12,197 nt of DNA from DAOVRD01 sp964605915 (lineage in GTDB: Bacteria; Planctomycetota; Brocadiia; SM23-32). Under the pieces are notes generated by a model, which saw only the letters and a list, made by a program, of their open reading frames with translations, searched no databases and was not told the DNA's origin. The DNA lies in contig CAZSET010000116.1 in the NCBI GenBank assembly GCA_964605915.1, forward strand, positions 1-12,197, in the 5' to 3' direction. Shown in pieces: positions 1-6,711 of the stretch. Every line of letters starts with the position of its first letter. The stretch's first letter is position 1. The position numbers were made by a program, and so were the translations under genes.

Positions 1-622
1 TGCTCATCTTGTCCTTGCTGTCCAGCCCCATCAGGCGCGGCACGTCGCTGTAAAGGGCCTGCGGCTCGGGGAACGTGTCGCCGAACCTGCTGTTGAAGGC
101 CCGGGTCACCTCCCGCGCGAACTCCAGGTGTTGCGTCTGATCCTCGCCGACCGGCACGACCCCTGCCTTGTAGAGCAGGATGTCGGCGGCCATCAGCACG
201 GGGTAGGCGAACAGCCCGGCGTCCACCTGGCCCTTGAGCCTCTCGCTCTTGTCCTTGAACTGGGTCATCCGGCTCAGCTCGCCCATGGCAGTGCAGTTGA
301 GCAGGATCCAGCACAGCTCCGTGACCTCGGGCACGTGGCTCTGCACGAACAAGCGGCAGCGTTCTGGATCGAGCCCGCCGGCGACGTTGGCAGCGTAGGT
401 CTCGAAAACGCGCTGCTGCATCTGGCCCGGGTCATAGGGCACCGTCATGGCATGAAGGTCCACGACGCAGAAGGTGCAATCGTATTCATCCAGCATGCCG
501 GCCCAGTTGCGAATTGCGCCTACGTAATTGCCGATGTGTACGACTCCGGTCGGCTGGATACCGCTGAAGACGCTCTTCCTGGGCTTGGGCGCGGACGGCG
601 CCCCGGCGTTCGTTTCGGTCAT
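1..622 (-). CDS. trpS: Tryptophanyl-tRNA synthetase, N-terminal part (runs off the window start)
   Basis: Charges tRNA-Trp with tryptophan using ATP; cytoplasmic class I aminoacyl-tRNA synthetase. Seen: 207 codons from the ATG at 622, with the class I signature PTGVVHIGN at residues 24-32 (the HIGH-type motif) just after FSGIQ, the TrpS-typical segments ELSRMTQFKDKS and PVLMAADILLYKA, GEDQTQHLE, and the start of the KMSKS loop (DSKDKMS) exactly at the window edge. The family is usually 325-340 residues, so about 120 C-terminal residues lie outside. The ATG is preceded by GGAGGA about 7 nt upstream, which fixes the start. It is the last visible gene of a minus-strand group, but a 359-bp gap separates it from the small gene upstream, so it may have its own promoter. 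Confidence 0.97.
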   Translation of the reverse strand, partial: MTETNAGAPSAPKPRKSVFSGIQPTGVVHIGNYVGAIRNWAGMLDEYDCTFCVVDLHAMTVPYDPGQMQQRVFETYAANVAGGLDPERCRLFVQSHVPEVTELCWILLNCTAMGELSRMTQFKDKSERLKGQVDAGLFAYPVLMAADILLYKAGVVPVGEDQTQHLEFAREVTRAFNSRFGDTFPEPQALYSDVPRLMGLDSKDKMS

Positions 623-981
623 CTCGGACTTCCTCCGTGGTTTGCATCTCAGTTCGGAATGCGGCGAGCGATCGCCGCCCTGGGTCTTTCTGCGTCGGGG
701 TGCTCCGGCATCGGAGCGGGGAAAAGGAAGCGCCGGGCCGCCCCGACCACTGCGTAAGGCAGTTAATCAAGCCGGCAACCGAAGGCTCCCGGGCCGGCCG
801 TCACGCGCATCGCAGGAGGAGACAACCCCGGGTCGCCTCAGGCCACCGGCTTTTGCCAGGGCCAGATCAGGCGCCAGACGTTCGGGCTTCTCGAAGGTCT
901 GTCCATTGCAGGATTCATCTGGTCTGCCGGGCTATCCTGTGTCCTCTGCGTGTTTGGCGGGGGCACGATGCCTGGCGCCCG
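623..981. other. 359-bp intergenic region upstream of trpS
   Basis: No convincing gene. The only coding possibility I see is a minus-strand frame from GTG 966 (or ATG 918) to TGA at 838, 42 or 26 residues, ending in a Trp/Pro-rich tail (NVWRLIWPWQKP). It has no good ribosome binding site and unremarkable codon use, so I do not call it. The region presumably holds the trpS promoter and leader, but I see no consensus promoter, T-box features or clear terminator. There is a short hairpin, actgc-gtaag-gcagt, near 750-764. Confidence 0.5.
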
Positions 982-1242
982 TCAGAGCTCCTCGCCCAGA
1001 TTGCGGGTAATCTCGCCAAGCTCTCGCGCGCTGATTTCGGCCAGTTCTTTGCCGCGCTTCTCTACGTGTTCGTTGAACTTCAGGCACGTCTCCATCATCA
1101 GTTCGTGCGTATCCTTGGAGCCGCCGAAGAGGACGAAGTTCTTCCCGCGCGTGATGCGCTTGTGCTGCCGGTCGCCGTCGAGCCCGACTCCCAGCAGCCC
1201 CCTTATGCCCAGCGGCCTTTCCTTGTGGGGCACGTCGCCCAT
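982..1242 (-). CDS. Small hypothetical protein (86 aa)
   Basis: Function not recognised. The 86-residue product is charged and looks like a real soluble protein: a glycine-rich N-terminal part (IRGLLGVGLDGD), a central strand-like stretch (GKNFVLFGGSKDTHELM), and an amphipathic Lys/Glu-rich helical C-terminus (about residues 50-86, NEHVEKRGKELAEISAREL). No signal peptide, membrane segment or metal motif. It lies 85 bp downstream of the GNAT gene on the same strand. The ATG at 1242 has only a weak AGG upstream. The frame stays open further upstream (protein-like residues such as FPAGYHIDAFFRRFAGKA) but offers no ATG, GTG or TTG before it enters the GNAT gene, so either 1242 is right or an unusual start is used. 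Confidence 0.6.
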   Translation of the reverse strand: MGDVPHKERPLGIRGLLGVGLDGDRQHKRITRGKNFVLFGGSKDTHELMMETCLKFNEHVEKRGKELAEISARELGEITRNLGEEL

Positions 1243-1327
1243 TGCCTTACCTGCGAAGCGGCGGAAGAAAGCATCTATATGGTAGCCGGCGGGGAAGGGA
1301 ATGTCAAAACGGCGGGCCCACGTCCCC

Positions 1328-1804
1328 CTACAGCTCCTGGTAATAGTAAATCTGGCGCCCGATCTCCTCGAACCCGAACGCGGGATACAGGTTCCTGCCC
1401 TTGTAGTTCTGCTCCAGTGTCTCGATGCGTGCGTAGCGCATTCCCTGCTGGCGGAAATGCTCCAGGGCGTGGCCGATCAGCGCCTTGCCGATGCCTCGTC
1501 CCTGGTAGGGCTCCGCCACGGCGAGGTTGGCTATGTGCCCCGTCAGCAGTTCCCCATAGAGGCGCGTGCAGATGAAGCCGACCGCTTCCCCGTCCAGCTC
1601 TGCCACGAGGACGTGCTTCGCATTGACGCGAAGATCGTACTCGATTCCCCTTCGCTTTCGCTCCTGCCAGGTGGTGTCCGCCATCCGTCCGAAGTGCATC
1701 TCCATGTTGTAGTCAAGGCAGAAGCCGCCGAAGCTATCCTCCGCGATGCGCAGCACGCTCTCGCGGTCGCGCCTGGCATACGGGCGTACGGTGGGTTCGC
1801 TCAT
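1328..1804 (-). CDS. GNAT family N-acetyltransferase (RimI-like)
   Basis: Predicted to transfer an acetyl group from acetyl-CoA to an amine of an unknown protein or small molecule. Seen: 158 residues, the usual size for a single GNAT domain. It has beta4 (HIANLAVAEPYQ), the pyrophosphate-binding motif A QGRGIG at residues 101-106 followed by the KALIGHALEHF helix, and motif B near the C-terminus (YARIETLEQN, then NLYPAFGFEEIGRQIYYYQEL). The ATG overlaps the stop of the upstream HEAT gene as ATGA (1801-1804), showing translational coupling. RimI itself acetylates ribosomal protein S18, but nothing here fixes the substrate, so no gene symbol is given. Confidence 0.93.
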   Translation of the reverse strand: MSEPTVRPYARRDRESVLRIAEDSFGGFCLDYNMEMHFGRMADTTWQERKRRGIEYDLRVNAKHVLVAELDGEAVGFICTRLYGELLTGHIANLAVAEPYQGRGIGKALIGHALEHFRQQGMRYARIETLEQNYKGRNLYPAFGFEEIGRQIYYYQEL

Positions 1805-2739
1805 CGGACGGCCTCTTCAGAATGGGACGGCGTCTGCCGGACCTGGAACCGTCGGTTCTCGGCGTTCCACTGGAGCTTCCCGCTGTTTGCCTCGTACCAC
1901 TCCTGCCATTTTCGCGCTGCCTCCTCCCGCCCCGGTGGCTCGGCGGAGGCATCGAAGGCGAAGAACTGCCCGAAGCCCTTGCGGAGCAGCCGCGCCCCGA
2001 GTTGGCGGACCCCCTCGTCCTCATCTCGCAGCCCTATCAGCAGCACTTCGGCCACCCGGGGCGTCTGCGGATCGAACACCGTCGTGCATCGCAAGGCACA
2101 CTCGCGCACCAGTTCGCTTTCCTCCTCGCGCACGGCGCGGCGGAGCGCATCCAGGGCGTCCGGGCCCTCCATAATGGCAAGCGTGTGAAGGGCATCGTAG
2201 CGGACCTCGGGCTCGGCTGCTTCGAGGAGCGCCCGCACCTGGTCCGCTGCGTCCGTGTCCCTCTTGGACTGGATGAGCTTCAGCACCCATCCGCGGACGA
2301 ACGGGCTCTCGTCGCCCAGCCTTTTCAGGACGGCCTCGCGAACGTCCTGGCGCCCGTACCAGCGTCCGAGGTGCCAGACGGCTACGGCGCGTACAAGCGC
2401 GTCATCGTCATCCAGACGGCCCAGGATGGCGGGCAGGACGTGGTCGTTCTCCATGCTGCTGAGGGCGGAGATCGACCAGTAGCGCACGCGGGGCACGGGA
2501 TCTTGCAGGGCGGCTACGAGGGCCGCGATTGCCGGCTCTCCCATCCGGGCCAGCTCGCGGGAAGCGGCCATCCCGCTGAAATCGTCCTTACCGATCTGCT
2601 CGATGAGCTCTTGGACCGTGTTCCGGCGGGGCGGCTCAGGGGCGCTCGAGGGGGCGAGAGTCTGGGCCAGGACAGCGCCGGCAAGGGGAAGCGCCGCCGT
2701 CGCAGCCAAGGTTGCGCGTCTCAGCCCGCCCATGCGCAT
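1801..2739 (-). CDS. Secreted HEAT-repeat protein
   Basis: Probable scaffold or protein-interaction protein outside the cytoplasm; no enzymatic motif seen. The 312-residue product starts with a signal peptide (MRMGGLRR, hydrophobic core, cleavage likely after AVLA at about residue 25). It continues with five or six HEAT/PBS-lyase-like repeats over about residues 45-270, each with the pattern DP(x)VRxxAxxALxx: ALQDPVPRVRYWSISAL, RLDDDDALVRAVAVWHL, RLGDESPFVRGWVLKLI, LLEAAEPEVRYDALHTL, and GLRDEDEGVRQLGARLL. The C-terminus has an EAARKWQEWYEAN segment. Two ATG codons lie at the start (2739 and 2733). The first directly follows the TGA of the cyclophilin-like gene and the gene's own stop overlaps the GNAT start, so all three are one transcript. 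Confidence 0.88.
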   Translation of the reverse strand: MRMGGLRRATLAATAALPLAGAVLAQTLAPSSAPEPPRRNTVQELIEQIGKDDFSGMAASRELARMGEPAIAALVAALQDPVPRVRYWSISALSSMENDHVLPAILGRLDDDDALVRAVAVWHLGRWYGRQDVREAVLKRLGDESPFVRGWVLKLIQSKRDTDAADQVRALLEAAEPEVRYDALHTLAIMEGPDALDALRRAVREEESELVRECALRCTTVFDPQTPRVAEVLLIGLRDEDEGVRQLGARLLRKGFGQFFAFDASAEPPGREEAARKWQEWYEANSGKLQWNAENRRFQVRQTPSHSEEAVR

Positions 2740-3120
2740 TCACTCCGCCTGCCGGACGATCACGGGCTCGCCTGCCGAGTGGCCTTTCAGTCCGTCCGGG
2801 TTGTCGATCCGCCCGATCACGTTGACGGGCGAGGCCGGCACGATGTCCTCCTCGGAGGGGCTCATGGGCGTCTTCCCGTAGAAGATGCAGAAGCAGTTGC
2901 CGTCCGGCCAGTAGCCCAGATCTCCCTTGCTGACCCGGCTCCGGGCGTTCTCCTGGTCTGCATCCACCGGTATCTCGAAGTACACCTCGTCGCCCCAGGT
3001 CATGGCGGTGGACTCGATGGGCAGGACGCTTAGAATCTGCTGCACCGTTTCGGGGGCCAGATCCTCCGTAAGATGCGCGCTGAACTCTTCATCGCCTATC
3101 TGGATCACGATCCCCGTCAC
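2740..3120 (-). CDS. Cyclophilin-like domain protein (TM1367-like)
   Basis: A 126-residue protein of the small cyclophilin-like family known from Thermotoga TM1367. Its members share the cyclophilin beta-barrel fold, but isomerase activity has generally not been shown. Seen: beta strands VTGIVIQIGDEEF and EVYFEIPV, and the family's best-kept segment GDLGYWPDGNCFCIFYG at residues 67-82 followed by KTPMS. I chose GTG at 3120 because AGAAGGG lies about 7 nt upstream and the protein matches the family from that point. The in-frame ATG at 3207 would add 29 non-family residues and lies upstream of the likely promoter. No signal peptide. It is the first gene of the cyclophilin-HEAT-GNAT group, ending directly before the HEAT ATG. 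Confidence 0.85.
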   Translation of the reverse strand: MTGIVIQIGDEEFSAHLTEDLAPETVQQILSVLPIESTAMTWGDEVYFEIPVDADQENARSRVSKGDLGYWPDGNCFCIFYGKTPMSPSEEDIVPASPVNVIGRIDNPDGLKGHSAGEPVIVRQAE

Positions 3121-3160
3121 GATTCGACCCTTCTGATAGCCGCATGATCGCTTTCGGGCT

Positions 3161-3190
3161 GTTATAGCGCATGCACTGCGGGGATGCAAA
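3161..3190 (-). promoter_or_regulatory. Probable sigma70-type promoter of the cyclophilin-HEAT-GNAT operon
   Basis: On the minus strand, TTTGCA (3190-3185), an 18-bp spacer, then TATAAC (3166-3161; 5 of 6 matches to the -10 consensus). It lies about 40 bp upstream of the GTG start at 3120. Predicted from sequence only. Confidence 0.5.
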
Positions 3191-3203
3191 GAGGCGCGTC
3201 CCT

Positions 3204-3226
3204 CCATGCTGGCCGGACCGGCATGG
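3204..3226. other. Small hairpin between the cyclophilin operon promoter and the corrinoid gene terminator
   Basis: ccatgctgg, a 5-nt loop ccgga, then ccggcatgg: a 9-bp stem with one G-T pair. No T-run follows on either strand, so it is not a standard terminator. It may only act as a boundary between two same-strand units. Confidence 0.35.
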
Positions 3227-3232
3227 GCTCGG

Positions 3233-3263
3233 AAAAGAGCACCCCCGGCAGGAGGCCGGGGGT
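3233..3263 (-). terminator. Rho-independent terminator after the corrinoid protein gene
   Basis: Perfect 9-bp stem acccccggc / gccgggggt (3241-3249 with 3255-3263) around a 5-nt loop. On the minus strand it is followed by GCTCTTTTCC (3240-3231). It lies 28 bp after the stop codon of the corrinoid protein gene, which ends at 3292. Confidence 0.85.
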
Positions 3264-3291
3264 GGTTTCTCGTCCGTGTTCAGATCCGGTG

Positions 3292-3918
3292 CTACGCGAT
3301 CAGTTGCCGTGCGAGGTCCACGGCTGAGGCCGCGTCGGGCGCGTAGCCGTCGGCGCCGATCTCGTCGGCGTATTCCTGCGTGATGGGGGCGCCGCCGATC
3401 ATGACCTTGGCATCCAGGCCCGCCTCTTTCAGGGCCTCGATGACGCTCGGCATCTGCGTCATGGTCGTGGTCAGAAGGGCGGACAGGCCGATGAGCTGGG
3501 CGTTGCTCTGTTGAGCCAGTTCGACGAACTTCTCGGGAGCGACGTCGATGCCGGCGTCGACGACCTTGAAGCCGCCACCCTTGAGCATCATCGCCACCAG
3601 GTTCTTGCCGATGTCGTGCAGGTCGCCCTTAACCGTGCCCAGGACGACGACGCCGGCCGGCTTCGCGCCGGTCTCGGCCAGGATAGGTTCCAGCAGTTCC
3701 ATGCCGGCGTTCATCGCGCGAGCGGCGATGAGGACCTCGGGCACGTAGAACTCGTTATTCCTGAACTTCTGTCCTACGACGTCCATTCCGGCCACCAGCC
3801 CCTCGTTCAGGACTGCCTCCGCATCCACGCCTTCGTCCAGCGCTTTCTGGACGAGATCCGCCACCGTGTCGCGGTCTCCCCTGATCAGGGCTTCTGCCAT
3901 CGCTCCGAGGTCGGCCAT
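3292..3918 (-). CDS. B12-binding corrinoid protein (MtbC/MttC-like methyltransferase corrinoid subunit)
   Basis: Carries a methyl group on protein-bound corrinoid between a substrate methyltransferase and a methyl acceptor enzyme; cytoplasmic. Seen: 208 residues, the usual size. There is an N-terminal four-helix B12-2 domain (residues 1-85, with GLVAGMDVVGQKF and YVPEVLIAARAMNAGM) and a C-terminal Rossmann-like B12-binding domain with the base-off signature DLHDIG at residues 99-104. His101 is the expected lower cobalt ligand. SALLTTTM (146-153) and GGAPIT (175-180) complete the corrinoid pocket. The ATG has GGAGGT about 4 nt upstream. It has its own promoter, yet sits downstream of a TPR gene and a URO-D-like methyltransferase, so the two catalytic partners are probably co-regulated. 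The methylated substrate (methylamine, methanol, glycine betaine or other) cannot be read from the sequence. Confidence 0.95.
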   Translation of the reverse strand: MADLGAMAEALIRGDRDTVADLVQKALDEGVDAEAVLNEGLVAGMDVVGQKFRNNEFYVPEVLIAARAMNAGMELLEPILAETGAKPAGVVVLGTVKGDLHDIGKNLVAMMLKGGGFKVVDAGIDVAPEKFVELAQQSNAQLIGLSALLTTTMTQMPSVIEALKEAGLDAKVMIGGAPITQEYADEIGADGYAPDAASAVDLARQLIA

Positions 3919-3991
3919 CGTTACCTCCGTGAGAAAAGGGATCGCGCCGCACGCCGGCCCTCGACTCGTCAGGGCTGGCCGTGAGGGCGGT

Positions 3992-4021
3992 AGTTTAGCA
4001 AGTGCCTACCGAGGGTGTCAA
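3992..4021 (-). promoter_or_regulatory. Probable promoter of the corrinoid protein gene
   Basis: On the minus strand, a perfect -35 TTGACA (4021-4016), an 18-bp spacer, and TAAACT (3997-3992; 4 of 6). The -35 box overlaps the stop codon of the upstream TPR gene. An imperfect hairpin (3953-3961 with 3971-3979) then lies in the leader between promoter and start codon. It has no T-run. Confidence 0.55.
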
Positions 4022-4842
4022 TGGGCCGGGGCGCTTTCGGCTTGTGATTCCGGTTCTTCCGGAGCTGTCGCGTTCGGGGTATCGGCAGGCAGCGACGCAA
4101 CCGGGGGCCGGACGCTCGACGCGGGCTCGGAGGGCTCCGGCTCTGGCGGTGGTGAAAGCGGCTGGCCCGCTTCCAGTCTGGCCAGACGGGCCTCTGCGAG
4201 CGGCCGCAGGTCCGCGGTGATGTCGCCCCCGAGTGCCTTCTCGTACGCGGCCCTGGCGGCCGGCACGTCGCCGGCAAGCTCCCTGCACCGGCCGGCGTCT
4301 ACCAGGTAGCGCGCCAGCCCCGTCTCGGCCAGACGCTCGTATACGGCGCCAGCCTGGTTGTACTGACCCGTCGCTTCCAGCGCCACGGCCAGGCCTTGGC
4401 GGGCCATCTCTGCCACGGGTTTCTGCGGGTAGTCCTCGACGATTCGCTCGTACGCCTTCGCGGCCTGGGTCGACTGCCCACCGGAGGCGAGCAGGTTCGC
4501 CACTTCCAGCCGGATCCAGGGGGTCGCGCTGGTCTTCTTCTGCGAGTCGAGGATCTGACTGCACTCGGCCAGGGCGGCTTGCCGCATTTCCATTGCCTGG
4601 TCCGGCGGGTACAGCATGAGAAAGGGCGTTTGTGACAGCCGGCCCAGCGTGGCCCATTGCGAGAGCGTCCGCGCCGTGGCGTGAAGTTGCCAGACCCGGA
4701 CGGTCAGAACGGCTATCACGATTACGCCCGCCACGAGCAGAACGTGGAGGCCGTTCTTCCACACGAACGCCTTCAGCTTCTCCACGAGCGGGCCGAGTAT
4801 GTCCTCGTCCGGGCGCGGCTCTGGTTTATTCTCAGCGCGCAT
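4018..4842 (-). CDS. Membrane-anchored TPR protein (YfgM/TPR_21-like)
   Basis: Probable protein-interaction or envelope-assembly factor; no enzyme motif. The 274-residue product has a short charged cytoplasmic N-terminus (residues 1-32, ending WKN), a single membrane segment (about 33-52, GLHVLLVAGVIVIAVLTVRVW), and an extracytoplasmic alpha-helical part. TPR units are visible at about 115-145 (LEVANLLASGGQSTQAAKAYERIVEDYP) and 150-210 (GLAVALEATGQYNQAGAVYERL and CRELAGDVPAARAAYEKAL). A Pro/Glu/Ser-rich low-complexity tail follows (about 230-274). The one-TM-then-TPR layout matches the YfgM-type family. The ATG at 4842 lacks a strong ribosome binding site. It lies between the URO-D-like and corrinoid genes; whether it serves methyl transfer or is a bystander is open. 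Confidence 0.8.
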   Translation of the reverse strand: MRAENKPEPRPDEDILGPLVEKLKAFVWKNGLHVLLVAGVIVIAVLTVRVWQLHATARTLSQWATLGRLSQTPFLMLYPPDQAMEMRQAALAECSQILDSQKKTSATPWIRLEVANLLASGGQSTQAAKAYERIVEDYPQKPVAEMARQGLAVALEATGQYNQAGAVYERLAETGLARYLVDAGRCRELAGDVPAARAAYEKALGGDITADLRPLAEARLARLEAGQPLSPPPEPEPSEPASSVRPPVASLPADTPNATAPEEPESQAESAPAH

Positions 4843-4883
4843 CGCAGGCTGCCAAAAGGGCTGAACGAAGGAACGAACCAGCG

Positions 4884-4912
4884 ATTATAGACTACCCTTG
4901 CGGGCCGTTCAA
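4884..4912 (-). promoter_or_regulatory. Probable sigma70-type promoter of the TPR gene
   Basis: On the minus strand, TTGAAC (4912-4907), a 17-bp spacer, and a perfect TATAAT (4889-4884), about 42 bp before the ATG at 4842. It starts only 10 bp beyond the stop codon of the upstream URO-D-like gene (TGA at 4924-4922, directly downstream of that gene on this strand). Confidence 0.6.
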
Positions 4913-4921
4913 ATCACCCCG

Positions 4922-6055
4922 TCAGGATGTACGAGAGAAATGGCGCTCCGTCCGCCGCAACAAGTCCCGTCCTTCTGCCTCGGAGCCGCACCGTGTCTGG
5001 ATGAACAGCCCCTCGTGAGGAAGGACGGACAGGAAATGCTCGACCTCTTGGGGCGCGCAGCCAATCTGCAGGCACTTGCCGCCTTCGAGCACCTGGCGGC
5101 AGACGTTCACCCAGCGCGACATGGGCAGCGCCCCGGCGCCCGGCACCCATTGGATGCCGTCCAGGGCGTCCACTGCCAACAGGTGCGGCAGGTTGCCGAG
5201 TGCGGTCGGCCCATCCAGATGGTAGATCGAGTTATCCAGGTAGCCGGCCAGCTCCTCGACTTCGGGCAGGAAGAACTCCACGAACATCTGCGGAGAGATC
5301 AGGCCGGAGAAGTCGTTTTGGAGTGCCGTGTACTTGCCGCGCGAGTAGGCCCGAATCCAGGTGGTCGAGCCCTCGTGCACGCGGAGGATGCGCGCGTAGT
5401 AGTCGTCAAAGACCTCCTTGTAGATCTCGGTCAGCGCGGGCATGATGCGCCGGACTTCGTTCGGCTTGTCGTAGAGGTCGAGCGCCAGCCGGTCGGGGTG
5501 CCGTGCGGCAGCCAGCGCGTCGCCGCCCCCGTGCAGGTCCGGGATGGCGACGAGGAAGTTGCCCTCGGCGATCTCGCAGATGCCATCCGTCAACGCGCAT
5601 ATGCGCCGCCACCACTCGTTCGATCGGTCAAAGGCCGGCTCGAAGTCGCCCAGGTCGTCCACGAACGGCCTGACCCAGGAAGTGGCGTCATCCAGGAAGG
5701 CCAGATCGCCTCCCAGGAAGGCCGTGAAGGAGTCCGGCCCGATGTTCGGCATGAACGTGGGCAGGGCTTCGCCGAGGTACGTCGTATTCTCGATCTGCCA
5801 CTTCGCGCGATTGCACTGGTACTCCACTTCCGTCCAACGCTGCTCCAGCGTCTCCGGGACGGGGAAGTCCATGGGTCGGCGGCCCTCCCGCGGGCAGGTG
5901 ATGGCCACGATGGGACGGCCCGGCACCTGGCGGCGCCAGTAAGCGTCGAAACGTTCTTTGACGGCTTCGAAGTCGATTCGTTCCAGTGCCGATTCCACTG
6001 CCTGGACCAGATGTTGGGGTGTCGGTGAGCGCCGCAGCGGGCAAAGGCCCGTCAT
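4922..6055 (-). CDS. URO-D/MtaA-family protein, putative corrinoid-dependent methyltransferase
   Basis: Uroporphyrinogen decarboxylase-fold protein. The near-complete corrinoid protein gene downstream favours a methyltransferase role (methyl-corrinoid to acceptor) over haem synthesis. Seen from ATG 6055: 377 residues, typical for this group, with RPIVAITCPREG (47-58), LHGGGDAL (174-181), an SRGKYTALQNDFSGLISPQMFVEF region (238-261), YHLDGPTALGNLPHLL (278-293), and IQWVPGAGALP (301-311). The zinc-binding H-x-C of classical MtaA/MtbA is H-x-D here (H279, D281). The start is uncertain. The ATG at 6055 lies inside a good -10 box, so translation may really begin downstream, for example at the in-frame GTG 5998 (358 residues). 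The frame is open upstream to 6292, but that part does not look coding and overlaps the divergent lipoprotein gene. Confidence 0.82.
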   Translation of the reverse strand: MTGLCPLRRSPTPQHLVQAVESALERIDFEAVKERFDAYWRRQVPGRPIVAITCPREGRRPMDFPVPETLEQRWTEVEYQCNRAKWQIENTTYLGEALPTFMPNIGPDSFTAFLGGDLAFLDDATSWVRPFVDDLGDFEPAFDRSNEWWRRICALTDGICEIAEGNFLVAIPDLHGGGDALAAARHPDRLALDLYDKPNEVRRIMPALTEIYKEVFDDYYARILRVHEGSTTWIRAYSRGKYTALQNDFSGLISPQMFVEFFLPEVEELAGYLDNSIYHLDGPTALGNLPHLLAVDALDGIQWVPGAGALPMSRWVNVCRQVLEGGKCLQIGCAPQEVEHFLSVLPHEGLFIQTRCGSEAEGRDLLRRTERHFSRTS

Positions 6056-6081
6056 TATAGCGAAGGGCCGGCCTGGGGCAA
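6054..6081 (-). promoter_or_regulatory. Probable promoter of the URO-D-like gene
   Basis: On the minus strand, TTGCCC (6081-6076), a 16-bp spacer, and a perfect TATAAT (6059-6054). The -10 overlaps the ATG at 6055, which argues for a start codon further downstream. It is back to back with the lipoprotein promoter at 6105-6133. Confidence 0.5.
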
Positions 6082-6104
6082 GCGCCACTGCGGCCCTGGC
6101 GAAG

Positions 6105-6133
6105 TTGACAAGGCCGCCCGGTGAACTTAGACT
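6105..6133 (+). promoter_or_regulatory. Probable sigma70-type promoter of the lipoprotein gene
   Basis: Perfect -35 TTGACA (6105-6110), a 17-bp spacer, and TAGACT (6128-6133; 4 of 6), about 60 bp before the ATG at 6195. It forms a divergent pair with the promoter at 6054-6081. Confidence 0.6.
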
Positions 6134-6194
6134 GAGTGGTCGCTGTGCCACGCTGTGCCTGCGCCGGTGTTCGGCCTTCATCAGGGAGACGAGG

Positions 6195-6686
6195 ATGAGC
6201 TTGTGTCCGCGAAGAACGTTGCTGGCCATTGCCGCGATTCTACTGGTAGGTTGCGCCGAGCCCTCCCGTTTCTCGAAGACGCGGCACGGCAACCTGGAGG
6301 TGAGCGTGGAGATCGGTGAGTCCGTTCCGGCGCCGGTCTATCCGGAGATATGGGTCGACGGCGAGCTTCTGGGCCACGTTACGGAACATGACCCCGTGCT
6401 GTACCTGCACGAAGGCGAACACGAGATCGAAGTCCGCGCGCCCGGTTTTCTCCCCTGGAAGGGGCGCATCTCGATTGCCAGCCTCCAGTCTCACCAGTAC
6501 GTGCACGTGACGTTGCGCCGCCATCCCGAAGTCATCCGCGGTCCCGGGAAGCCAGTCGAGGGACCTGCTCCTGCTGATGAGAGGGCTGCCGCCCCGGGTG
6601 CGGAGCAGGAGCCCACGTCCGCTGGGGCCCCGGCGGGGCACGGGCCGGGAATCCCCGTCGGGCAGGCGCCGTCTTCGGGGGGCTAA
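6195..6686 (+). CDS. PEGA-domain lipoprotein
   Basis: Predicted outer-envelope lipoprotein of unknown role. The 163-residue product has a lipoprotein signal (MSLCPRRTLLAIAAILLVGC) with lipobox LVGC and lipidated Cys20. One PEGA-like beta domain follows at about residues 45-105: PEIWVDGELLGHVTEHDP, then YLHEGEHEIEVRAPGFLPWKG. The strand pattern VDGxxxG...L..GxHxxxVxxxGF is the PEGA signature. The C-terminal third (about 115-163) is a Pro/Ala/Gly-rich, probably disordered tail. The start was chosen because it gives the complete lipoprotein signal and has AGGGAGACGAGG just upstream. The longer frame from 5958 is antisense to the URO-D-like gene. PEGA domains are often found in surface-associated proteins; no binding partner can be inferred. 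Confidence 0.85.
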   Translation: MSLCPRRTLLAIAAILLVGCAEPSRFSKTRHGNLEVSVEIGESVPAPVYPEIWVDGELLGHVTEHDPVLYLHEGEHEIEVRAPGFLPWKGRISIASLQSHQYVHVTLRRHPEVIRGPGKPVEGPAPADERAAAPGAEQEPTSAGAPAGHGPGIPVGQAPSSGG

Positions 6687-6711
6687 TGCTTCGGGGGACG
6701 GGCGCCCGGCG

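Noticed and set aside
128..757. 209-codon plus-strand frame
   Set aside because: Shadow of trpS on the opposite strand; no family similarity.
838..966. 42-codon minus-strand frame ending in a Trp/Pro-rich tail
   Set aside because: No ribosome binding site, mixed codon use and no recognisable family; left as part of the intergenic region.
1822..3033. 403-codon plus-strand frame
   Set aside because: Antisense to the HEAT and cyclophilin-like genes; open only because of high GC content.
4898..6028. 376-codon plus-strand frame
   Set aside because: Antisense to the URO-D-like gene, whose conserved motifs are on the minus strand.
6056..6292. N-terminal 79-codon extension of the URO-D-like gene
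   Set aside because: Non-family sequence, overlaps the divergent promoter pair and the lipoprotein signal peptide coding region.
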